Shown here: piece after piece, positions 1 through 10,196 of the stretch
Layout: every line of letters starts with the position of its first letter
Position numbering within the stretch: position 1 is the first letter of the stretch
NCBI GenBank assembly: GCA_001898165.1
Contig: MKTD01000050.1
Coordinates: forward strand, 41,691 to 105,690
Length of the DNA: 64,000 bases
Direction of reading: 5' to 3'
DNA from: Bacteroidia bacterium 43-41
Lineage (GTDB): Bacteria; Bacteroidota; Bacteroidia; Bacteroidales; Dysgonomonadaceae
Notes under the pieces: generated by a model
The model's input: only the letters and a program-made list of their open reading frames with translations
What the model was told of the DNA's origin: nothing
The model's database searches: none
Translations under genes and position numbers: made by a program

Positions 1-111
1 GTCGTTCTCTTTTTCACTCATTGTTTTTACAAAATCTGATACAAAACTACGTTAAAAACACGCTTAAGCAAGAAAATAAGAGAAAAAAATAAAATTAAAT
101 CGTATTTATTT

Positions 112-140
112 TTTGGGATGAAAAAAAAGCTATATATTTG
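112..140 (+). promoter_or_regulatory. Bacteroidetes-type promoter for HU gene
   Basis: TTG at 113-115 and TATATTTG (TAnnTTTG) at 133-140, 17 bp apart, upstream of the HU ATG at 198. Confidence 0.6.
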
Positions 141-197
141 CAGTCCAAAATTTTAAGAATTAACTATATTATCACTAACATTAAAAAAAGTAATAAA

Positions 198-485
198 ATG
201 ACTAAGGCAGACATTGTAAACGAAATTGCAAAGAATACGGGTGTGGATAAGGCATCTGTTTTGGCAACAGTAGAATCTTTCATGGAAGTTGTAAAAGATT
301 CGTTAGCAAATAAAGAAAACGTTTATTTAAGAGGTTTCGGTAGTTTTATCGTGAAAAAAAGGGCCGAAAAAACTGCTCGCAATATTTCTAAAAATACGAC
401 CATAATTATCCCCGCACACAATATACCTGCTTTCAAACCGGCAAAAACATTTGTTGCTCAGGTTAAGGATAATACAAATAAATAA
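198..485 (+). CDS. HU family DNA-binding protein
   Basis: MTKADIVNEIAKNTGVDKASV...RGFGSFIVKKRAEKTARNI is a typical HU/IHF fold; start moved from 138 to the ATG at 198. Confidence 0.93.
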   Translation: MTKADIVNEIAKNTGVDKASVLATVESFMEVVKDSLANKENVYLRGFGSFIVKKRAEKTARNISKNTTIIIPAHNIPAFKPAKTFVAQVKDNTNK

Positions 486-517
486 CAGGATTACGTAATT
501 TTTAAAAACTAAAGAAA

Positions 518-610
518 ATGCCAAGCGGAAAAAAAAGAAAAAGGCATAAAATGGCTGTTCACAAACGGAAGAAAAGACTGAGGAAAAATAGGCATAAAAA
601 GAAGAAATAG
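518..610 (+). CDS. 30-aa highly basic protein, AURKAIP1/COX24 (mS38)-like small ribosomal protein
   Basis: Manual translation: MPSGKKRKRHKMAVHKRKKRLRKNRHKKKK*. Below the ORF-track cutoff. Resembles a short conserved Bacteroidetes protein annotated AURKAIP1/COX24-domain. Confidence 0.8.
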   Translation: MPSGKKRKRHKMAVHKRKKRLRKNRHKKKK

Positions 611-783
611 TCTTTTCTAAAGTTTTTCAAGCACAATTATATACGGGAACAAACTTAAAAGATTATATCGGAAAAGTTTGTTCTTTGTATATAAACAGTC
701 CAAATGTGTTCGTGAGAACACTGCTTTCTGGTCAGAGGAGCAGAAAGCCTGATTAATTAAACATTTAAAAACAAAAAAAAATT

Positions 784-2352
784 GTGGCAAGCGAACTTGT
801 AGTGGATGTCCAGCCTAGGGAGATTACGCTGGCGGTTCTCGATAATAAAAAACTCGTAGAGTTACAGCAAGAGAGCCAGAGCGAATCTTATGCGGTTGGA
901 AACATCTATTTAGGCAGGGTCAAAAAGTTGATGCCTGCTCTAAATGCTGCATTTGTTGATGTAGGACACAAAAAGGACGCTTTTCTTCACTATTTGGATT
1001 TAGGGGTAGAATTTAACTCTGTTACGGGTTTTCTGAAAGCGGTTGAAGATAAGAAAAAAAATTTACAGGTTCAGAAAATGAAACTGCAGCCCGAAATCGA
1101 AAAAGACGGCTCTATTTCGGACAAGCTGAAAGTGGGACAGGAGATATTGGTACAGGTTGCCAAAGAACCTATTTCGACAAAAGGCCCGAGATTGACAGCC
1201 GAAATTTCATTTGCCGGAAGATTTATGGTATTGATCCCGTTCATCGACCGCGTTTCGGTTTCACAAAAAATTAAATCGCGCGAAGAACGCGCACGTCTTC
1301 GACAACTGGTTCAGAGCATCAAGCCCAAAAACTTTGGCGTAATTATTCGTACTAACGCCGAGGAAAAGAGAGTGGCAGAACTTGATGCAGAGTTAAAGGT
1401 ATTGCTTAAACGCTGGGAGGATACCGCCGAAAAGCTGCCTAAGGCAAAAGCACCGTCGTTGGTTTTCGAAGAGACGGGGCGCACGGTCGGATTACTTCGC
1501 GATATTTTCAGCCCATCGTTTGAACAGATCCACATCAATGATCCGGATGTGGCAAAACAGATTGCCGAGTATGTCGGTTTAATTGCTCCCGACCGGAAAA
1601 ATGTAGTAAAACTTTACAACGGGGCATCGCCAATCTTAGACAACTTCGGCATCACAAAACAGGTTAAATCGCTCTTTGGCAAAACCGTTACATTTAAGAA
1701 CGGCGCTTATCTTATTATCGAACACACCGAGGCATTGCACGTTATTGACGTGAACAGCGGAAACCGCAACAAACAATCGCTCGGACAGGAAGACAGCGCC
1801 TTTGAAGTAAATGTTGCCGCCGCCGAGGAAATTGCCCGCCAACTGCGCTTGCGCGATATGGGCGGCATTATTGTGGTAGATTTCATCGATATGAGTTCGG
1901 GCGATCATCGCAACAAACTGTTCAACAAAATGAACGAGTTTCTGGCATCGGACAGAGCGAAACACAAAATTCTTCCATTGAGTAAATTCGGGTTAATGCA
2001 GATCACGCGTCAGCGGGTGCGCCCCGAAATGGAAGTCGCCACAAGCGAGATGTGCCCCACTTGCTTTGGAAAAGGGAAGATTAAATCATCGATTTTATTT
2101 ACCGACACGTTGGAAGGGAAAATCGATTACTTGGCTAATAAGCTGAGAGTGAAGAAATTCAGTCTGCATATACATCCATATGTTGCAGCATATCTTCAAC
2201 AGGGTTTGTTTTCGTTGAAATACAAATGGAAAAAGAAATACAATATTGCTATGAAAGTAATACCCAATCAAAGTTTGGGATTCCTGCAATATGTGTTTTA
2301 CGATAAAGAGAACAACGAAATAGACCTGAAAGAAGAGATTGAAATGAAATAA
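784..2352 (+). CDS. rng: Ribonuclease E/G family protein (Rng/CafA)
   Basis: GTG start; S1-like N-terminus (GNIYLGRVKKLMPALNAAFVDVGHKKDAFLH), HVIDVNSGN and MCPTCFGKG motifs. Confidence 0.93.
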   Translation: MASELVVDVQPREITLAVLDNKKLVELQQESQSESYAVGNIYLGRVKKLMPALNAAFVDVGHKKDAFLHYLDLGVEFNSVTGFLKAVEDKKKNLQVQKMKLQPEIEKDGSISDKLKVGQEILVQVAKEPISTKGPRLTAEISFAGRFMVLIPFIDRVSVSQKIKSREERARLRQLVQSIKPKNFGVIIRTNAEEKRVAELDAELKVLLKRWEDTAEKLPKAKAPSLVFEETGRTVGLLRDIFSPSFEQIHINDPDVAKQIAEYVGLIAPDRKNVVKLYNGASPILDNFGITKQVKSLFGKTVTFKNGAYLIIEHTEALHVIDVNSGNRNKQSLGQEDSAFEVNVAAAEEIARQLRLRDMGGIIVVDFIDMSSGDHRNKLFNKMNEFLASDRAKHKILPLSKFGLMQITRQRVRPEMEVATSEMCPTCFGKGKIKSSILFTDTLEGKIDYLANKLRVKKFSLHIHPYVAAYLQQGLFSLKYKWKKKYNIAMKVIPNQSLGFLQYVFYDKENNEIDLKEEIEMK

Positions 2353-2357
2353 CAACG

Positions 2358-2391
2358 TAAAAACCGGGCTGCCCCGCAGTTCGGTTTTTTT
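2358..2391. terminator. Bidirectional terminator between rng and priA
   Basis: aaaaaccgggctgccccgcagttcggtttttt between convergent genes. Confidence 0.65.
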
Positions 2392-2397
2392 AATAAG

Positions 2398-4635
2398 TCA
2401 TCCCGTCACATCCACGTCATAATGGAGGACGATATACCTGAAGTCTATATTCTCCCTGAAACGGGCTTCGACGGATTGAATAAACTGCCGGATTTTAGCC
2501 GGGGACAGATTATTGTCGAGTTTCAACAAAATATCGCGGATATGATACTGTTGAATGCGGCTTATGAGTGGTTTGTTGGGACCCAGCACCATCTCTCCGA
2601 GCGATTGTTTAAGTAGGCGGGCAAAAAAATCCGCTCCCGATTCCACCTTGTCTTCATCTTTGTGTTTGAAAACAATCAATATCAATCGTTTAAAAGGCGG
2701 ATAGTTGAATAGTTTCCGTTCTGCGAGCTGAGAACGGAAGAAACCTTCGTAGTCGTTTGCCTGTAAATACCGATAAACAGGTTGCCCCGGATCGGCGGTT
2801 TGAATGACAACTTCGCCTTGCCGGTTCTTCCTTCCGGCACGCCCGGCGGCCTGTAGCATCAGTTGAAAGCCCCGTTCGTGCGAGCGGAAATCGGGGTGAT
2901 TGAGTAGCCCATCTGCTGAAATAATACCCGCCACACTCACATTATCAAAGTCCAACCCTTTCGATAGCATTTGAGTACCAATTAAAATCTGCACTTTTTT
3001 GTTCTGGAAATCGGAGATTATCTTCTCATAACTCTCTTTTCCGCGTGTAGTATCGGTATCCATCCGCGCAATAGAGGCATCGGGGAAGAGTTTCGCCACT
3101 TCTTCTTCCAGCTTCTCGGTACCCATCCCGATAAGCTCTACGCTTTCTTCGTGACAAACAGGGCATTCACGGACCGGTTTATATGTCTTGTTGCAGTAAT
3201 GGCATTTCAACTCCTGGCGATTTTTGTGATAGGTAAGCGATACGTCACAACGACTGCATTTCGGTGTCCAACCGCAAAGCTTGCACTCCAGCATCGGGGC
3301 AAACCCGCGCCGGTTGCGAAACAGAATCACCTGTTCCCCGGACTCTAATGCCTTGTTTATCTTTTCGATAAGAGCGGGAGCGAGCACCGTTTTCATTTTT
3401 TTTGTCCGGCGGAGCTCTTGGGTGTTCTCGAATGTGATTTTGGGAAGCTCAATATTGTCGAATCGTTGTTCGAGGGTTACCCATCCGTATTTTCCGGTTT
3501 TGGCGTTATAAAACGTTTCGATGGCCGGCGTAGCCGAACCCAGTAATGTTTTCGCTTCAAAAGTTTGTGCCAGTACTATTGCCGTATCACGCGCGTGATA
3601 CCGGGGTGCCGGTTCCTGTTGCTTGTAGCTGGTCTCGTGCTCCTCATCCACGATGACCAGACCCAGTTGCCTGAAGGGCAGGAAAAGCGATGAACGTACG
3701 CCGATAACGATTTCATAAGGGGATTCCGACAGCATTTTTTGCCAGATCTCCGTACGTTCGCTGTCGTTTATTTTGGAGTGATAAATTCCGAGCTTATCTC
3801 CAAAGACAGCTTGAAGCCTTGAAGTCAATTGCGTGGTGAGTGCGATTTCGGGAACCAGGTAAAGCGTCTGTTGTTTCAGTTTCAGGCGCTCTTCGATAAG
3901 GTGGATATAGATTTCGGTTTTCCCGCTCGACGTGACACCGTGCAAAAGACAGACATTCTTTTCTTCGAAGCAGCGGTTTATCTCTTCAAATGCTTTTTGC
4001 TGCTGCACATTTAATTTAAACGGTTTACGCGATGCTGCCACTTGCTTGTCGAGCCGGCTTACCTCTTCGGCATACTGGATCACTATTTTTTTTTCAATCA
4101 GGCCCTTTAAAACGCTGTCGCTGCATCCGGTTTTAGCCACAATCTCTTTTTTAGGGATCTGTTTCCCGCTCTCTTCCGAAAACAATTTTTTCAACGCCTG
4201 ATAAAGCTCTGCTTGCTTTTTGGCTCTCCCGATGAGTTGTTTAATATCGTTGATGCCGGTGTTTAAACGAATAAATGTTTCTGTTTTGGATTTAAATTTT
4301 TCCTCCAAATCTTGCGGCTTCATCAACGATGGCACGGCTGCTTTATAAACATCGCCAAGCGAAGCCATATAATAAAAAGAGATCCATTCCCACAATCGAA
4401 CCTGATGCTCGTTCACCATCGGACGTGAATCTATGAGGGAATGAATCTCTTTTACTTCAACTCCTTTTGGAGGGTTGTTGTGCAGCCGGAGAATGATTGC
4501 TGTGTAGAATTTCCGTTTTCCAAAAGGGACTATCGCCCTGAACCCGATACCTATCTTTCTTTGCATTTCTGCAGGGACAGCGTAGGTAAAAGATCCGGCC
4601 AAGGGAAGCGGGAGGACTACATCAACAAAATACAT
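2398..4635 (-). CDS. priA: Primosomal protein N' (PriA helicase)
   Basis: GVTSSGKTEIY Walker A, DEEHETSYKQ, zinc-binding Cys cluster CKLCGW..CSRCD..CHYC, GTQMLSKGLDF. Confidence 0.95.
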   Translation of the reverse strand: MYFVDVVLPLPLAGSFTYAVPAEMQRKIGIGFRAIVPFGKRKFYTAIILRLHNNPPKGVEVKEIHSLIDSRPMVNEHQVRLWEWISFYYMASLGDVYKAAVPSLMKPQDLEEKFKSKTETFIRLNTGINDIKQLIGRAKKQAELYQALKKLFSEESGKQIPKKEIVAKTGCSDSVLKGLIEKKIVIQYAEEVSRLDKQVAASRKPFKLNVQQQKAFEEINRCFEEKNVCLLHGVTSSGKTEIYIHLIEERLKLKQQTLYLVPEIALTTQLTSRLQAVFGDKLGIYHSKINDSERTEIWQKMLSESPYEIVIGVRSSLFLPFRQLGLVIVDEEHETSYKQQEPAPRYHARDTAIVLAQTFEAKTLLGSATPAIETFYNAKTGKYGWVTLEQRFDNIELPKITFENTQELRRTKKMKTVLAPALIEKINKALESGEQVILFRNRRGFAPMLECKLCGWTPKCSRCDVSLTYHKNRQELKCHYCNKTYKPVRECPVCHEESVELIGMGTEKLEEEVAKLFPDASIARMDTDTTRGKESYEKIISDFQNKKVQILIGTQMLSKGLDFDNVSVAGIISADGLLNHPDFRSHERGFQLMLQAAGRAGRKNRQGEVVIQTADPGQPVYRYLQANDYEGFFRSQLAERKLFNYPPFKRLILIVFKHKDEDKVESGADFFARLLKQSLGEMVLGPNKPLISRIQQYHIRDILLKLDNNLSPAKIRQFIQSVEARFRENIDFRYIVLHYDVDVTG

Positions 4636-4637
4636 TC

Positions 4638-5264
4638 TTAGAAATAGAGGGCTGCGGTAACGGACCAGAATCCGGCCTTTTGATTAAAGACATCTTTAAA
4701 ATCCGGTTCATCTACAGAGTAATCGTCTGTTAATTTCATTCTGTAATTAAACCCTACGGCCACACGTCTGATTACTTCCAGACCGGCTCCCAGATTAATG
4801 CCTGCTTCAAATTTCTTTGCCTCAACATTGTCTTTGAAATCTGCATACTTAAAATCATCTCCCGACAGCCAAAAATTGGCGTAAGGGCCGGCAGCTAAAA
4901 ACACTTTTACCGGAGAGATAAGCCCGATTTTGTATTTTAAGTTTACCGGAATGTCAATGGAATGGCTGGAAATATCTTCTACGGTAGTTTTGATTCCCCC
5001 CTCACTTACTTTTTTTACATTCATTTTCTTGTTGCTGTATAAAACCGATCCCTCTATTCCAAAATCTACAACAGGGAGCATAAATTCTATCGTTGGCCCC
5101 ACCTTGAAATCATTCATATTCTCCACCGAGTACAAATTCTTGGTGAAAGAAGGTTTGTTGATCCCTACTTCTCCTCTTAATCCAAACCGTAATTGCGCAC
5201 TTACCGTACTTCCCATCATAAGAAAGACAAAAAGGCCGGTTACAAATAATTTTCCTGATTTCAT
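4638..5264 (-). CDS. Outer membrane beta-barrel (PorT-like) protein
   Basis: Signal peptide, RFGLRGEVGINKPSF, alternating beta-barrel pattern, C-terminal aromatic ALYF. Confidence 0.75.
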   Translation of the reverse strand: MKSGKLFVTGLFVFLMMGSTVSAQLRFGLRGEVGINKPSFTKNLYSVENMNDFKVGPTIEFMLPVVDFGIEGSVLYSNKKMNVKKVSEGGIKTTVEDISSHSIDIPVNLKYKIGLISPVKVFLAAGPYANFWLSGDDFKYADFKDNVEAKKFEAGINLGAGLEVIRRVAVGFNYRMKLTDDYSVDEPDFKDVFNQKAGFWSVTAALYF

Positions 5265-5454
5265 AATTGATCTGTTTTTTAAAATTAATCAAACCCTTTG
5301 CAAATGCAAATCTAAGAAATTGTTTTGAATTCTTTATGCACTGTTTCTTAGTCATTTTTTGATGGATTCAAAACAATTTCTAACTGTTTAGACAGTTGAA
5401 ACGGCAAAAAGTTAAATCAAAAATGTTAATTAATCATATTTTAGGCTGGGTATC

Positions 5455-5493
5455 AAAAGAAAAGCGTTCTGCCCCGCGCAGGAGCAAAACGCC
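5455..5493 (-). terminator. Terminator downstream of frdB
   Basis: On minus strand GCGTTTTGC...GCAGAACGC followed by TTTTCTTTT. Confidence 0.6.
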
Positions 5494-5515
5494 TTGTCTG
5501 TTGATATATAATTGG

Positions 5516-6271
5516 TTAGTCCTTGAATTTTGCTTTCAGGAATTCGCGGTTCAATCGGGCAATATGGCTGATGGAAATATTTTTGGGACATTCCTGTTCG
5601 CAAGCGCCTGTATTGGTACAGTTCCCGAACCCGAGTTCGTCCATTTTAGCAACCATCGCTTTGGCACGTTTAGCGCGTTCTGCTTTTCCTTGCGGGAGCA
5701 AAGCCAGTTGGCTTACCTTTGCCGAAACAAAGAGCATTGCCGATCCGTTTTTACAGGTTGCCACACAAGCCCCGCAACCGATACAGGCGGCAGCATCCAT
5801 GGCTTCATCGGCAGCGTATTTGGGAATTGGAATAGCATTTCCATCGGGAACGCCGCCGGTATTTACCGAAACATAGCCTCCTGCCTGGATAATTTTATCG
5901 AAAGCCGTCCGGTCAACCATCAGGTCGCGGATTATGGGGAATCCTGCTGAGCGCCACGGTTCTACCGTGATGGTGTCCCCGTCGTTGAATTTGCGCATAT
6001 GCAGCTGGCAGGTGGTAACATCTTCATCCGGCCCGTGAGGGAATCCGTTGATATACAAACTGCACATTCCACAGATGCCTTCGCGGCAATCGTGATCGAA
6101 AACAACCGGGTCTTTTCCTTCGTTGATGAGTTGTTCGTTCAGGATATCCATCATTTCAAGGAAGGAACTGCCTTGCGAGATATCTTTCAATTCGTAGGTT
6201 TCAAAATTTCCTTTTACTTTCGGGCCTTTTTGACGCCATACTCGTACTTTGATATTTATATTTTTGTCCAT
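5516..6271 (-). CDS. frdB: Succinate dehydrogenase/fumarate reductase iron-sulfur subunit
   Basis: [34 protein letters not shown] and [15 protein letters not shown] cluster motifs. Confidence 0.95.
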   Translation of the reverse strand: MDKNINIKVRVWRQKGPKVKGNFETYELKDISQGSSFLEMMDILNEQLINEGKDPVVFDHDCREGICGMCSLYINGFPHGPDEDVTTCQLHMRKFNDGDTITVEPWRSAGFPIIRDLMVDRTAFDKIIQAGGYVSVNTGGVPDGNAIPIPKYAADEAMDAAACIGCGACVATCKNGSAMLFVSAKVSQLALLPQGKAERAKRAKAMVAKMDELGFGNCTNTGACEQECPKNISISHIARLNREFLKAKFKD

Positions 6272-6291
6272 AGGATGATACGATTTTTAAA

Positions 6292-8295
6292 TTACGACTT
6301 ATAATTACGTTGTTGTCTCACGATAAATTCATAGTCGAGAGGCTCTTTGTACATAACCGGAGCTTTGTCTTCGCCCTGATATTCCCAACAGGAAACATAA
6401 GAGAACTTGTCGTCGTGACGTAAGGCTTCCCCTTCTTCGGTTTGATGTTCCAGACGGAAGTGACCGCCGCAGGATTCTTCCCTGTCTAGCGCATCGTGGG
6501 CCATAAGTTCGCCTATCTCGATAAAATCGGCCAGACGAAGCGCTTTGTCCAACTCAACGTTCAACGAGCTCTTTTCTCCCGGGATCCGTACATTTGCCCA
6601 GAACTCCTTCTTCAGTACCTTCAACTCTTCGATGGCTTTCTTCAAGCCTTCGGCTTCACGACCCATCCCCACTAAATCCCACATGATGTGTCCGAGTTTC
6701 TTATGGAAGTGGTCCACCGAGTGTTTGCCTTTTATGTTCATAAGCCTTTCCATGCGTGCATCGATATCTTTTTCTGCTTTTGCAAACTCAGGACTGTCGG
6801 TGCTGAACCTTGGCACGGTGATCTGGTCGGCAAGATAACTTTGGATGGTGTACGGCAAAACAAAATATCCGTCGGCCAATCCCTGCATCAATGCCGAAGC
6901 ACCCAGGCGGTTTGCGCCGTGATCGGAGAAGTTGGCCTCGCCGATGGCGAAAAGGCCGGGTATGGAAGTCATCAGTTCATAATCTACCCAAATACCTCCC
7001 ATGGTATAGTGGATGGCGGGATAGATCATCATCGGTGTTTCGTACGGGTTATCGTCAACGATTTTTTCATACATCTGGAAAAGGTTCCCGTAGCGGGCCT
7101 CCACCACATCTTTCCCGAGGCGTTTGATGGCATCGGCAAAATCGAGATAAACGGCCAACCCGGTCGTCCCGACTCCATAACCTGCATCGCAGCGTTCTTT
7201 GGCTGCGCGTGATGCCACGTCGCGGGGAACAAGGTTGCCGAAAGCGGGATAGCGGCGTTCCAGGTAGTAATCGCGATCTTCTTCTTTTATCTCTGTCGGC
7301 CTCAGTTTCCCTTCACGGATTGCCCGGGCATCCTCAATTTTCTTAGGAACCCATATCCTGCCGTCGTTGCGCAACGATTCCGACATCAACGTCAGTTTCG
7401 ATTGGAATTCACCGTGAACGGGAATACAGGTCGGGTGAATTTGTGCCATACAGGGGTTGGCAAAGTAAGCCCCTTTCTTGTAGCATTGCCAGGCAGCTGA
7501 TCCGTTGGATGTCATTGCATTGGTGGAGAGGAAAAACGTGTTCCCGTATCCGCCGGAGGCAATAACGACGGCGTGAGCCGCAAATCTCTCTAATTTCCCG
7601 GTTACGAGGTTGCGGGCAATAATCCCGCGGGCGCGCCCGTCGATTATCACGAGGTCAACCATCTCGTACCGTGTATATAATTTCACCTGTTTTTTATTTA
7701 TAGCACGGCTCAATGCACTGTAAGCGCCAAGAAGCAATTGCTGTCCGGTCTGCCCGCGTGCATAAAAAGTACGCGATACCTGTGCGCCCCCGAAAGAGCG
7801 GTTATCGAGCAAACCACCGTATTCGCGTGCAAAGGGAACGCCCTGGGCTACGCACTGATCGATGATGTTGTTGGAGACTTCGGCAAGGCGGTAAACGTTC
7901 GCTTCGCGTGCGCGGTAGTCGCCACCCTTTATGGTGTCGTAGAACAGGCGATAGACGGAGTCACCGTCGTTTTGATAGTTTTTTGCAGCATTGATACCCC
8001 CTTGTGCGGCAATGGAGTGTGCGCGCCGGGGTGAATCCTGAATGCAGAAATTCAACACGTTGAATCCCAATTCGCCTAACGATGCCGCAGCCGATGCTCC
8101 GGCAAGCCCCGTTCCAACGACGATAATATCGAGACGGCGTTTATTGGCAGGGTTCACCAATTTTTGATGTGCCTTGTAGGATGACCATTTCTCGGCCAAC
8201 GGCCCTTTTGGAATTTTTGAGTCCAATTTTATTTTATTGTCTGTTACAGTAGTTTTGTTTTCTACTTTTGCAGTTTCGTCTTCTTTGTTTATCAT
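6292..8295 (-). CDS. frdA: Succinate dehydrogenase/fumarate reductase flavoprotein subunit
   Basis: [69 protein letters not shown]. Confidence 0.95.
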   Translation of the reverse strand: MINKEDETAKVENKTTVTDNKIKLDSKIPKGPLAEKWSSYKAHQKLVNPANKRRLDIIVVGTGLAGASAAASLGELGFNVLNFCIQDSPRRAHSIAAQGGINAAKNYQNDGDSVYRLFYDTIKGGDYRAREANVYRLAEVSNNIIDQCVAQGVPFAREYGGLLDNRSFGGAQVSRTFYARGQTGQQLLLGAYSALSRAINKKQVKLYTRYEMVDLVIIDGRARGIIARNLVTGKLERFAAHAVVIASGGYGNTFFLSTNAMTSNGSAAWQCYKKGAYFANPCMAQIHPTCIPVHGEFQSKLTLMSESLRNDGRIWVPKKIEDARAIREGKLRPTEIKEEDRDYYLERRYPAFGNLVPRDVASRAAKERCDAGYGVGTTGLAVYLDFADAIKRLGKDVVEARYGNLFQMYEKIVDDNPYETPMMIYPAIHYTMGGIWVDYELMTSIPGLFAIGEANFSDHGANRLGASALMQGLADGYFVLPYTIQSYLADQITVPRFSTDSPEFAKAEKDIDARMERLMNIKGKHSVDHFHKKLGHIMWDLVGMGREAEGLKKAIEELKVLKKEFWANVRIPGEKSSLNVELDKALRLADFIEIGELMAHDALDREESCGGHFRLEHQTEEGEALRHDDKFSYVSCWEYQGEDKAPVMYKEPLDYEFIVRQQRNYKS

Positions 8296-8322
8296 AATGT
8301 TTTTAAATTTTAGTAAGTAAAA

Positions 8323-9009
8323 TTACGCGCCAAAGCCGAGCAGATAATAAACCGGAACAGAAATGAACAACAAACAGATAATCGTTGCAACAACGTAAGA
8401 TAATGTTTTCAGGCGGGGCAGCCAAATCCGGTTGTTCCATCCCAATGTCTGCATTGCGCTCCAGAAACCGTGTGTAAGGTGAAACCATATCGCAACAAGC
8501 CACACAATATATATAATGCTGTAGAGCGGTTGAGTGAAGAGTTCACGGATAAAATAGGCGCCATCCGTCGGATCGTGGAAGCCTGCAGCAGCGTAGTTGT
8601 GCCCGTGCATCAGCTCTACCAATTGCATTTTAGACCAGAAATTGATCAAGTGCAACACCAGGAAGCCGAAGATTATCGTACCCAGGATGAACATGTTTTT
8701 CGATGCCCAGGTGACGGTCTTTTGCGACTTAGCAACAGCGTACTTGTTTGACCCTCGTGCTTTCTGATTTTGAAGCGTTAAGACGGAGGCATAAATAATA
8801 TGGATGATGAAACCCAAAGCGAGAATTCCGGTTCCGATAAGGGCATACCAGTTAGCGCCCAGTGCGGCTGCGATGGCGTTGTATGCATCGGCCGAAATGA
8901 TAACTACGAAATTCATCAAACTGTGGAACATCAAAAATAGGACGAGAAACAAACCAGAGATACTCATAATCAGCTTCCGTCCGATAGAAGAATTAATTAG
9001 CCAGCTCAT
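8323..9009 (-). CDS. frdC: Succinate dehydrogenase/fumarate reductase cytochrome b subunit
   Basis: Five TM-like segments, first gene of the C-A-B operon, GRKLIMSISGLFLVLFLMFHSLMNF. Confidence 0.9.
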   Translation of the reverse strand: MSWLINSSIGRKLIMSISGLFLVLFLMFHSLMNFVVIISADAYNAIAAALGANWYALIGTGILALGFIIHIIYASVLTLQNQKARGSNKYAVAKSQKTVTWASKNMFILGTIIFGFLVLHLINFWSKMQLVELMHGHNYAAAGFHDPTDGAYFIRELFTQPLYSIIYIVWLVAIWFHLTHGFWSAMQTLGWNNRIWLPRLKTLSYVVATIICLLFISVPVYYLLGFGA

Positions 9010-9344
9010 AAAGTTGTTGTTTAAAAATTTATTTAGTAATTATATTGATTTTCAGTTATGGTGATAAAAAAAACAGTTTCTAGCTCTAAAGGAATGTGGA
9101 AATTCAATTCAGAGCACAAAAATAGCATTTTAAAATATCAAAAAAGAATAATTTCCGGAATAATTTATCGGGCTCTCTTATTTAGAATCATTCTTTTTAG
9201 TTGTTTTCATGTCCGGAATATCCGATTTTTATTTTCGTAATTATGTTTATTAAGTGTAATTTTGGAGAATTGAATAATTCAATATTTGCATGCATTCCGT
9301 CGGTGTACTTGTAAAAGTTCAGTAAATAATTAAAATAGTTCCGA

Positions 9345-10196
9345 ATGAAAAAAATAGTACTCTCCTTTCTGCTGTTTTTCAGCTTGATTTTAATGGGCTG
9401 TTCACAAGCCGCAAAAGATTTCACTATGAATATCGCCACATATAATATCCGTATGGATACTGAGGCAGATAGCCTTGATGCCTGGCAGCATCGTAAAGAG
9501 ATGGTGAAAGGGTTGGTCCGTTTTCACGATTTCGATATTTTTGGTACGCAGGAGGCGTTTAAACATCAGTTGGCCGATATCCTCGAACTAGAGAATTATG
9601 CTTACGTTGGGGTGGGGCGCGATGACGGGAAAGATGCTGGCGAGCATTCTGCCATTGTTTACAGGAAGGACAGGTTTGATGTGTTGAAAAACGGCGATTT
9701 CTGGTTCGCGGAAAACCCGGATGTGCCGGGTAAGGGCTGGGATGCTGTCTGCTGCAACAGAATCTGTTCATGGGCAAAGTTTAAAGATAAAAAAACAGGT
9801 AAGGAGTTTTTTGTTTTCAACTCACACTTCGATCATCAGGGGCAGGAAGCGCGAAAGAATTCATCGCTTCTGCTTCTGAAAAAGATAGAAGAGATTGCTG
9901 GAAAGGGTGTCGTTTTCTGCACAGGGGATTTCAACGCCACTCCCGATGACGAACCCATACAAATCCTGATGAATGACGGGAGGTTGAAAGATTCCTTCCG
10001 GGTTTCGGCATGTCCGCCTTACGGGACGGAAGGAACCTTTAATTCATTCAGGCTGGATTTCCCGATGAGAGACCGTATTGATTATATCTGGGTTTCGGAA
10101 GGTGTGAAAGTGAATAAATACGGCGTCTTAAATGATGTACAATACGGTCATTTCCCGTCCGACCATTTTCCGGTGATGGTCAATGTGACGTTCTGA
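9345..10196 (+). CDS. Endonuclease/exonuclease/phosphatase family lipoprotein
   Basis: Lipobox LMGCSQ; NIATYNIRMDT, GTQEAF, FNSHFDHQG, CTGDFNATPDD, SDHFPV motifs. Confidence 0.9.
   Translation: MKKIVLSFLLFFSLILMGCSQAAKDFTMNIATYNIRMDTEADSLDAWQHRKEMVKGLVRFHDFDIFGTQEAFKHQLADILELENYAYVGVGRDDGKDAGEHSAIVYRKDRFDVLKNGDFWFAENPDVPGKGWDAVCCNRICSWAKFKDKKTGKEFFVFNSHFDHQGQEARKNSSLLLLKKIEEIAGKGVVFCTGDFNATPDDEPIQILMNDGRLKDSFRVSACPPYGTEGTFNSFRLDFPMRDRIDYIWVSEGVKVNKYGVLNDVQYGHFPSDHFPVMVNVTF

Noticed and set aside
5396-5950. 184-aa plus-strand ORF over frdB
   Set aside because: Antisense to frdB, whose three iron-sulfur motifs are clear.
10180-10196. 17-bp overlap of convergent exonuclease-family and aminotransferase genes
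   Set aside because: Common tail-to-tail overlap; no sign of a special function.
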